A stretch of 64,000 nt of DNA, taken from contig JAFGGG010000001.1 in assembly GCA_016930675.1 (NCBI GenBank), positions 1 through 64,000 of the forward strand, in the 5' to 3' direction. The position numbers and the translations under genes are program-made. Below, piece after piece: positions 16,502 to 22,996 of this stretch; the first letter of the stretch is position 1, and each line of letters opens with the position of its first letter. This stretch comes from Spirochaetales bacterium. GTDB taxonomy: Bacteria; Spirochaetota; Spirochaetia; SZUA-6; RPPD01. The notes beneath the pieces are model-generated. The model had not been told where the DNA came from and ran no database searches. It saw nothing but the letters and a program-made list of their open reading frames with translations.

Positions 16502-17713
16502 ATGCTTAACGATCAATCCTTAACCATTAAAGATGTGGCCAAGTTTTTAAACATATCCACCCAGATGGTGCATATACTGATTAAAAAAAGCCAGCTTAAG
16601 GCCTTCAAAATCGGCAGCGCCATCAGAATCCTCTCCTCCGATCTGAAGGAATTCGTGCAGTCCCGGAAAGCCGAGTTTCAAAACGGCGGTACAGAGTATT
16701 GGAACAAGGACGACTCCCTGTTCGTGATTCACAACCTGACCTGCCATAAGGGCGGTTTTTATCTGCGCGACATCAACATCGGTTTTCCGAAAAACAAGCT
16801 GCTGGTGCTTTTGGGCCCTTCGGGCTCGGGAAAATCCATGCTCCTGCAGAGCATTGCCGGCATTCTGAAACCGGATTCCGGAAGCGTGTTCCTGGGAACA
16901 CACCGCATGGACCAGCTGGCCGTGCAGGACCGACAGGTGGGATTCGTGTTCGAGAACTACGCGCTGTTTGAAAACCTGAAAGCGCTGGAGAACATTGCCT
17001 TTCCCTTAACCGTACAGCACGAAAAGAAGAATATCATCAATGAAAAACTGGCGGAAATTATCCGGGAGTTCGAGATCGATCCTAAATACATCCCCAAACA
17101 GATCGACGAGCTGCCCGAGGGCATGAAACAGCTGGTGGCCATCGGCAGGGAAAGAATACGAGAAATCGATCTGTTCCTGATGGACGAGCCTATGAGCAAA
17201 CTGGACAAACACATTACCCAGCTCATGACCGTATTCATTAAGCAGCTGATCAATAAGATGAACAAAACCACGATCATCAGCCTGAACGATCCGGAGCTGA
17301 CCATGGCCCTGGCCGATTACGTGGCCGTGCTGGGCGGGAACACCCTGGTACAGTTCGGCACAATACGGGAGGTGTACGAGCGGCCCTGCAGCCCCTTTGT
17401 CATGGAGCTTTTGTCCCGGTTCAAGACCAATATCATACCCGTAGAAGTTCGGGGCGGGAAAACCGTGCCCCTGGGTCTGGCAGCAGACAAGGCGGACGGC
17501 AGCTACCGGATAGGCTTCCGGGCCGAGGAGATAAAAATAGCGGACTCCGGTATTCCGGCGCGCGTGCTAAAATCCTCATTCTACGACAGCAGACAGAAGA
17601 TCGCGCAATGCGCGTTGGAACAGACCGGCGCGGAGGTGGAACTGCTGGTGCCCGTGGACACGGGAGAGGAGTTTGCTTTTGTGCCGGTAAAACCGGTGTT
17701 GTTTGAGAGCTGA
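16502..17713 (+). CDS. Excisionase-type HTH fused to a degenerate MalK-like ABC ATPase
   Basis: 403 residues, GGGAGG upstream, 25 nt after the DUF4129-like gene, so the fourth gene of the MoxR operon. Residues 6-58 form a MerR/excisionase-type helix-turn-helix (LTIKDVAKFLNISTQMVHIL ... IRILSSDLKEFV). Residues 72-300 form an ABC ATPase: intact Walker A GPSGSGKS (105-112), Walker B LFLMDEP (224-230, Glu229 kept) and D-loop SKLD (232-235). The Q-loop Gln is Glu151 (FVFENYALF), the signature is LPEGMKQ (204-210) instead of LSGGQxQ, and the switch His is Asn262 (SLNDPE). Residues 310-400 look like a TOBE domain. No permease or binding protein is nearby. This suggests ATP binding without normal hydrolysis, coupled to DNA binding. 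HTH-ABC fusions occur in molybdate-type systems, but not usually with this set of losses. Confidence 0.85.
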   Translation: MLNDQSLTIKDVAKFLNISTQMVHILIKKSQLKAFKIGSAIRILSSDLKEFVQSRKAEFQNGGTEYWNKDDSLFVIHNLTCHKGGFYLRDINIGFPKNKLLVLLGPSGSGKSMLLQSIAGILKPDSGSVFLGTHRMDQLAVQDRQVGFVFENYALFENLKALENIAFPLTVQHEKKNIINEKLAEIIREFEIDPKYIPKQIDELPEGMKQLVAIGRERIREIDLFLMDEPMSKLDKHITQLMTVFIKQLINKMNKTTIISLNDPELTMALADYVAVLGGNTLVQFGTIREVYERPCSPFVMELLSRFKTNIIPVEVRGGKTVPLGLAADKADGSYRIGFRAEEIKIADSGIPARVLKSSFYDSRQKIAQCALEQTGAEVELLVPVDTGEEFAFVPVKPVLFES

Positions 17714-17759
17714 CAATTTTGCAATTTGATTGCATAATTGTCTGAAGTATTAATACTTC
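17712..17759. terminator. Two consecutive hairpins between convergent genes
   Basis: The first hairpin (17712-17742) pairs GACAATT with AATTGTC and, inside, TGCAA with TTGCA around a 5-nt loop. It starts on the stop codon of the HTH-ABC gene. The second is the perfect 16-bp palindrome GAAGTATTAATACTTC (17744-17759). Likely transcription termination or 3'-end protection for the MoxR operon. Confidence 0.55.
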
Positions 17760-17760
17760 T

Positions 17761-17802
17761 CATTTCATACAGACACTTATTATATATGTCTTTATGAAAA
17801 TG
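17761..17802. terminator. Long hairpin between convergent genes
   Basis: CATTTCATACAGACA (17761-17775) pairs with TGTCTTTATGAAAATG (17787-17802) with one bulge and one mismatch around an 11-nt AT loop. It ends 3 bp from the stop codon of the minus-strand DUF4143 ATPase, so it can serve both strands. Confidence 0.5.
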
Positions 17803-17805
17803 ATA

Positions 17806-18978
17806 TCATCCAGAAATTATTCTTCCGATCATTTTATCAATACTATTCCATCCCACAATGTTGAATTCATTTCTCAGATAATTATCAATCCCGCCATATA
17901 TTAAAAAACCGGTCGAACTTCGACTGCCGGTCAGCCTGTTCCAATACTTTAATCCAGCAAAGAAATTCGGCTGTATTGTTTTTCCTGATTTTATTTCAAT
18001 GCCATATATATTTGCGCCGTATTCCAGTATCATATCAATTTCTTTTCTGTGGTTATCTCTCCAAAAGTATATATTAAAGATATCACCTGCATTGAAATTC
18101 TCTTTTAAAAACTCATTTATTATGAAGGTTTCAAATATATTGCCCTTTAAAAAATGTACATCCAACTCCTGCGGACTCTTAATTCCTAACAGGCTGCATA
18201 CCAAACCTGTGTCCGTAAAGTATATTTTCGGATTCTTAATTATTCGCTTATTATAATTTTTATAAAACGGCACCAATTTGTAGACTATATAGCTTGCTTC
18301 CAAAACCGACAGCCAGTCCTTGACCGTATTATGCGAAATTCCGCAATCCTCGCTAATGGAGGCTGTATTCAATACCTGCCCTGTTCTTCCCGCCAATACT
18401 TTCAAAAATCTAATAAAAACGTCGCGTTTCTCTATATTTTTTAACAATCGTACATCCCTCTCGATATATGTTGCGATAAAATTTTTATAGAAGACGGAGG
18501 GCCTGATTTTTTTATCGTAAATTCTCGGATAACATCCTGAAAAAAGCAGATCTTCAATTGTAAAATCCGCCATGCGTGACAACTCGGTTGTAGAAAAGGG
18601 CAATAAGGTGGCGATTCCCACTCTTCCGGCCAGGGACTGGCTTATTCTTTCCATTAAAAGAAAATTATGCGATCCGGTGATCACAAACTGACCATTTATA
18701 TTCGCACTATCAACATGTGTCTGCACATATGACATTAATTCCGGCGCTCTTTGTATTTCATCAAGTATTACCCGGTTCTTGTATTTATTTAAAAATCCGC
18801 GTGGATCTTCGCGGGCAAAATCTCTATTATCAATATCCTCAAATGAAACATATGTAAAGTCTCTAAAAACCATTTTCGCCAGCGTTGTTTTACCCGACTG
18901 CCTTGGTCCTATAATTGCAACAAGCGGAAATTCGGAGAACAGGGTTTTAATCTCGTTTTCTATGCTTCTTTTTATCAT
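17806..18978 (-). CDS. AAA ATPase with DUF4143 domain
   Basis: 390 residues. Walker A GPRQSGKT (24-31), Walker B RVILDEIQRAPEL, sensor ITGSHNFLL, and the C-terminal DUF4143 part with a nuclease-like segment (EIDMILEYGANIYGIEIKSGK). This is a very widespread bacterial/archaeal family of unknown function, sporadically distributed and often near mobile or defence genes; the D-E-K like residues of the C-terminus recall PD-(D/E)XK nucleases. No Shine-Dalgarno is visible before the ATG. It stands alone between convergent and divergent neighbours. Confidence 0.85.
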   Translation of the reverse strand: MIKRSIENEIKTLFSEFPLVAIIGPRQSGKTTLAKMVFRDFTYVSFEDIDNRDFAREDPRGFLNKYKNRVILDEIQRAPELMSYVQTHVDSANINGQFVITGSHNFLLMERISQSLAGRVGIATLLPFSTTELSRMADFTIEDLLFSGCYPRIYDKKIRPSVFYKNFIATYIERDVRLLKNIEKRDVFIRFLKVLAGRTGQVLNTASISEDCGISHNTVKDWLSVLEASYIVYKLVPFYKNYNKRIIKNPKIYFTDTGLVCSLLGIKSPQELDVHFLKGNIFETFIINEFLKENFNAGDIFNIYFWRDNHRKEIDMILEYGANIYGIEIKSGKTIQPNFFAGLKYWNRLTGSRSSTGFLIYGGIDNYLRNEFNIVGWNSIDKMIGRIISG

Positions 18979-19016
18979 AGTAAAAAAATATTGCTAAAAA
19001 ATTATTTCGTGCATGG

Positions 19017-19044
19017 TTAAAAAACGGTAATAATGTATTATAAT
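19017..19044 (+). promoter_or_regulatory. Candidate promoter of the two-domain surface lipoprotein
   Basis: -35 TTAAAA (19017-19022), 16-bp spacer, consensus -10 TATAAT (19039-19044). The leader would be about 75 nt and contains AGAGGAG before the ATG. Confidence 0.4.
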
Positions 19045-19125
19045 GCAGTAATAAGATGTGAAGATTGGATGTAAAAAAACTTATTAAGCAGCAACTCTAT
19101 TAATACTATTTAAGAGGAGTTAGTT

Positions 19126-20175
19126 ATGAAAAAAAGTATAACCAGTATTTTAATGTTATCAATTTTGATTGTTCTTTCATCATGTACTCCGCCCACATCC
19201 GAAGACGGATCGGGGCCCGAGCCGGTTACTACCTATTCAAGGAATAATATTGACGACATGGCCGTTGACTTTGAAATACCATACGGCAAAGGGATCAATA
19301 AAGTGTTATTGTCACTCAATACCGATCTCCCTCAAAATCCCGTGTTCTTTCTAAGATTGCCGGATGAGAACTGGTGTTTGATTGAACCGGGATACACATA
19401 CGATACCTATGAAAAAGACAGTGCAAGCGGCCTCATAGTTCAATTGACCGGTCAGGACAACTATATGCTGACAATCACGAAAAAACCTCTTGCTTTTCCG
19501 GGCGGTGTGTATGAGGGCCAGGGCTTAGAACAGTGGAGTTTTGCCGTAATGGATCTGACGCCCGGTACTAACGCCGGTGGAGAAATTACCTGCACGGATA
19601 TCATATACCATCAGCTTGTCGAGCTGTCCCAGACACAGGATTTCGATATTGCCAATATCACCGGCACAGATGTTTCAGGGGCATGGAAAACACAACCGCC
19701 GCCTGATACATCATATAACAAAACAGATACAACCGACATTACGGTCAATTTCAAAATCCCGAAGAACAGAGGGATTAACCAAGTAAGACTTGAACTCACT
19801 ACCAATCAGGTTCAGGGCGGTGCCCAATTTTCAGCATACTCTTCACTTTTTAATTCATGGATTCTCATTATATTAGGAAACAATAATGAAACCGGCAGCA
19901 CTTCGGAGGATGGAGTAGAGTTTAGTATAACGGAGCCTGTGGCAAACTCGGGCAATTATCTGTTTACTGTTACCTGTAAACCGGTTGACCCTCCCCGCGG
20001 AGGTTTTGAAGGTCTGCCGGCAGATACATGGAGAATAAGGATCACCGGTTTACAAGCAGATTCCGATATACAAGGTGTTGTCACAAGCTGGGACAATAAT
20101 TTTGTGCCGGGACTGCTTTCAGAAGATGCGGCTACGCCGGATTACGATATTGCCCATATAACGGAGATAGAATAG
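19126..20175 (+). CDS. Lipoprotein with two copies of an unrecognised surface domain
   Basis: 349 residues; lipobox LSSC at Cys20. The mature part is two tandem copies (about 36-185 and 192-347) of a beta-rich domain. The opening strand has the form VDFEIPYGKGINKVLLSLNT / VNFKIPKNRGINQVRLELTT. The centre has FPGGVYEGQGLEQWSFAVMD / PRGGFEGLPADTWRIRITG, and the end has DFDIANIT / DYDIAHIT. The same domain occurs in the proteins at 20257, 22997 and 26100 on the other strand. I do not recognise it as a named family. A surface adhesin or structural role is plausible. Confidence 0.75.
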   Translation: MKKSITSILMLSILIVLSSCTPPTSEDGSGPEPVTTYSRNNIDDMAVDFEIPYGKGINKVLLSLNTDLPQNPVFFLRLPDENWCLIEPGYTYDTYEKDSASGLIVQLTGQDNYMLTITKKPLAFPGGVYEGQGLEQWSFAVMDLTPGTNAGGEITCTDIIYHQLVELSQTQDFDIANITGTDVSGAWKTQPPPDTSYNKTDTTDITVNFKIPKNRGINQVRLELTTNQVQGGAQFSAYSSLFNSWILIILGNNNETGSTSEDGVEFSITEPVANSGNYLFTVTCKPVDPPRGGFEGLPADTWRIRITGLQADSDIQGVVTSWDNNFVPGLLSEDAATPDYDIAHITEIE

Positions 20176-20256
20176 GTTATTACAAGCGGCCTGGTGTTAA
20201 AAGAAAGATAATCATCCACCAATGCCCTTACTTGTACCCTGTTACTTTTATCGTTT

Positions 20257-22779
20257 CTATTCGGTATGAAACTGCCACACGTCGCTCTGTTCCGACAGGT
20301 TATAGTCGTTTTTCGCTTCTATCTTCCAGTAATAGGTGGTGTCGGGATCAAGACCGTTTTGAGTCGTCGTGACCTCAATGGGGTCAGGTGGTGATGTCTT
20401 GCCTCCGCCCAGCTGGCAGTACACCATTGGCAGGATAACCAGGAGTATCAGCATGCTCAAGCCCAGCAGCATCTTTCTTTTAATGATCAAGGCAACCGAA
20501 CAGACAAAAAGCAGGGCCCAAAACGCGGCCGCGGCGTAAGCCACGTGTGAACGTGCGGTCTGCACAAGAACGGGAATACAGCCGCTGAAATCCGCATCCG
20601 TGCTCAGATATAAATAATAACTTGTGGCGTTAGTGTCTGCGGGCATCTGCCAGGTGAAGGTGACGCTTGCAGGGCTGATACCGACAGCATTATTAACAGG
20701 TGAAATCAACTGCGGCTTTCCCGGCATAAGCTCCGCACCTCCCGCGTCGCCTAACGTCGCCTCACCCCACCACACAGGGTGATAAAAATAACTTTCCATA
20801 GCTCCCAGCGTTTGCGGGGAGTACGAAGGCCACCTGAACTCGTTCCAATCCTGCAGCTGGCCCGCGTTATAGAAAGCGCGAAAAACCTCATAATAAAATA
20901 AAAAATTATCAGCGATATCCGGCCAGCCCGCGTCTCCTGCGGCAGCCGCTGTGACGGGAAGTTTTACTTCCATGTTCCAGGCATTGCCAGAAGAAAAATT
21001 GTTCCTCACTTTTATTTCAATATTGTAATCATACACATCACCCGCGCCCGCGGTCAGCACCTGCCAATCCCATCTATAACCGGCCGTATTCCATGTGCCC
21101 AGCTTAACCTGCTGCGGAAGCAGATCCGCTCCGGAAGGTGGTGCTGCGGAAAAGGGATAGATCAAAAGTACGATATCGTTTTCCGGTGTAACGGCCGTGG
21201 CATCCGGGCTCAAGGCAATCAGGACTGCGTCGTACTGATTCAAAGACTGATCCTGTCGTACTTCGAAAGACAGATATATAACATCATCGGTTCCGTGCCT
21301 GACGCTGCGGAATGTTCCCTCTGTTAAAGCATCGTCCTGCAGTAACATAACCTGTGCGCGCTGCCAGCCGTCGTCCGCCAGAATATCGGTATCATAGTCG
21401 GTGGTGACTGTACCGTCGATAAGCGGAGGATCGCACCCACCGTCGGGCGGACTGCAGTGATAGGGAAACAGCACATACTCTGGTTCCACCACATCCAGCG
21501 CCAGACTGTCCGTTATTGTATAGGTGAAATCGGCGTATGTGGCTCCGATGTCAGTACTTAACGGATACGATTCCGTAACATTCAGATCAATCGTATGCGC
21601 ACCCGTAGTGTCGAAGGAGGCGTCAAAATCCGGATTCTGTTCGGTTCCGTGCGCCGCGAAGTTGCCGCCGTCCAGCTCCCAGTCGTAGGTAAAATCACCA
21701 TCGTCCTTGTCTTCATCGAAGGGATCGCTCAGGTAGCGGAAATCGCGGCCCACTACCACCTTGAGCGGATTGGGATTCAAAGTGGTTGACAGCTGATTGC
21801 CCGGGCTCCTGATAATACTCAGCGGCGGCCGGTACAGTTCGATCGGATCCGGGTTGATGGCCGTCGGCGCCGCACCGTAGGGAAAGGTTTCAATGGATAC
21901 CGCGGTTTTGTTCACGGCCGAGGTAAAATCGATGCGGAACTGCCATGGCTCGTTATTGTCGAATTCGCAGTCGGGGCCGGGGGAGATACAGGACTGAGGA
22001 TGTGCTGTAATCTCCAGTCTGTACAATCCGGTAGCTTCGTTATGCACTTCCACGTGTACACCGGCGGTAGTACCGCCGAAATCATCATTAATCGTAGCTG
22101 TATTAATAGCACTTGCCAATTCTGCAGTGCCGAGATCTGATCCGTATGTTTCCGCCCTGAGGGTGTAATCGTCCGGTGTGCCGTCGGTCTTGATCCACAG
22201 GTTGACCTGATGTATGGTGTTCGTATGGTCCGCGCCCGTAATCATAAAGTACACGTCCACACTGGCTTTGTCCACAAAGTAGCAGCCGTTGGGGATGATG
22301 CCGGCCGTGCTAGTAGGTGCCGCATCAAAGCTTATACTGGCGTCCAGCGTATTGGTTGTTCCCAGATTGGCCACGGTAAGCCCCCAGACCTCGTCGCTGC
22401 CAAACGTGTCGCCGGAAGCGGGATTCTTCATGATGGAAAGCTCGTACTGATCGCTCCCGGTCTTCTGCAGGGATACATTACAGCCTATCGTTGAATCGGA
22501 AAGCGTGTCGTAGATCGATCCTATAGTAACGGCGTCCGTGTGCCCTTCGGGATAGGTGATAAAAAACTCTGGGATATTGGAATTACCGTTGGTATCGAGC
22601 GAGAGGGTGACCTGCTGGATGCCGTCTCCTCCCGGAATCAGCATATAGACGGGTACATCCTCTTTGTTCACCCATTGGTAGCTGGTTTCGGTGTAAAAGC
22701 TCTGCGTCCAGCATACGGAATGTATTAAGAATAACAGAATTGTTATAAATAATAATTTTTTTGTATTGGTTACAAACAT
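20257..22779 (-). CDS. Large exported multidomain protein with membrane insert in a fibronectin-like domain
   Basis: 840 residues from ATG 22779 (AGGAGG upstream). Signal peptide, then two divergent copies of the shared surface domain, a PKD-like domain (DFTYDWELDGGNF...TTGAHTIDLNVTE), and a CBM9/DOMON-like domain (PPLIDGTVTTDYDTD ... IYLSFEVRQDQSLNQYDAVLIALS). The C-terminus is a fibronectin-III-like fold (PVNNAVGISPASVTFTWQMP ... PDTTYYWKIEAKNDYNLSEQ). Residues about 741-793 interrupt this last domain with two hydrophobic helices separated by KRK and followed by VYCQLGGG, which looks like a lipobox. Such an insert is very odd for an exported domain. The gene follows the 22997 gene across a GC-rich hairpin and probably shares its promoter. 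Confidence 0.75.
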   Translation of the reverse strand: MFVTNTKKLLFITILLFLIHSVCWTQSFYTETSYQWVNKEDVPVYMLIPGGDGIQQVTLSLDTNGNSNIPEFFITYPEGHTDAVTIGSIYDTLSDSTIGCNVSLQKTGSDQYELSIMKNPASGDTFGSDEVWGLTVANLGTTNTLDASISFDAAPTSTAGIIPNGCYFVDKASVDVYFMITGADHTNTIHQVNLWIKTDGTPDDYTLRAETYGSDLGTAELASAINTATINDDFGGTTAGVHVEVHNEATGLYRLEITAHPQSCISPGPDCEFDNNEPWQFRIDFTSAVNKTAVSIETFPYGAAPTAINPDPIELYRPPLSIIRSPGNQLSTTLNPNPLKVVVGRDFRYLSDPFDEDKDDGDFTYDWELDGGNFAAHGTEQNPDFDASFDTTGAHTIDLNVTESYPLSTDIGATYADFTYTITDSLALDVVEPEYVLFPYHCSPPDGGCDPPLIDGTVTTDYDTDILADDGWQRAQVMLLQDDALTEGTFRSVRHGTDDVIYLSFEVRQDQSLNQYDAVLIALSPDATAVTPENDIVLLIYPFSAAPPSGADLLPQQVKLGTWNTAGYRWDWQVLTAGAGDVYDYNIEIKVRNNFSSGNAWNMEVKLPVTAAAAGDAGWPDIADNFLFYYEVFRAFYNAGQLQDWNEFRWPSYSPQTLGAMESYFYHPVWWGEATLGDAGGAELMPGKPQLISPVNNAVGISPASVTFTWQMPADTNATSYYLYLSTDADFSGCIPVLVQTARSHVAYAAAAFWALLFVCSVALIIKRKMLLGLSMLILLVILPMVYCQLGGGKTSPPDPIEVTTTQNGLDPDTTYYWKIEAKNDYNLSEQSDVWQFHTE

Positions 22780-22931
22780 GCAGCCCTCCTGAGGTTGAGG
22801 TCGATTTCGCATAAATAAATATTTTCTATAACAAAGAGCCGAAGACAGTTAACCGCCCGCTGGCCATAACAGCATTGTGAACGGCTCGCCGCGCACAATT
22901 AACCTGGTGGTCTGCTGCCCGCCGTATAGCT

Positions 22932-22978
22932 GCCCGCTCGCGGGCGGCGGCCCGCCGGAAGTCCACCGGCCGGCCGCC
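22932..22978. terminator. GC-rich double hairpin between two surface-protein genes
   Basis: GCCCGC-TC-GCGGGC (22932-22945) directly abuts a 13-bp stem with one mismatch (22946-22958 with 22966-22978, 7-nt loop). It lies 18 bp past the stop of the upstream surface gene. Neither orientation has a following T-run, so I read it as an attenuator or mRNA stabiliser rather than a full terminator. Its base composition is far more GC rich than the region. Confidence 0.45.
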
Positions 22979-22996
22979 ACAAGGTAATTTCTATAT

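Noticed and set aside
16502-16690. Excisionase of a mobile element
   Set aside because: The helix-turn-helix is in frame with an ABC domain and no integrase or attachment repeats are present.
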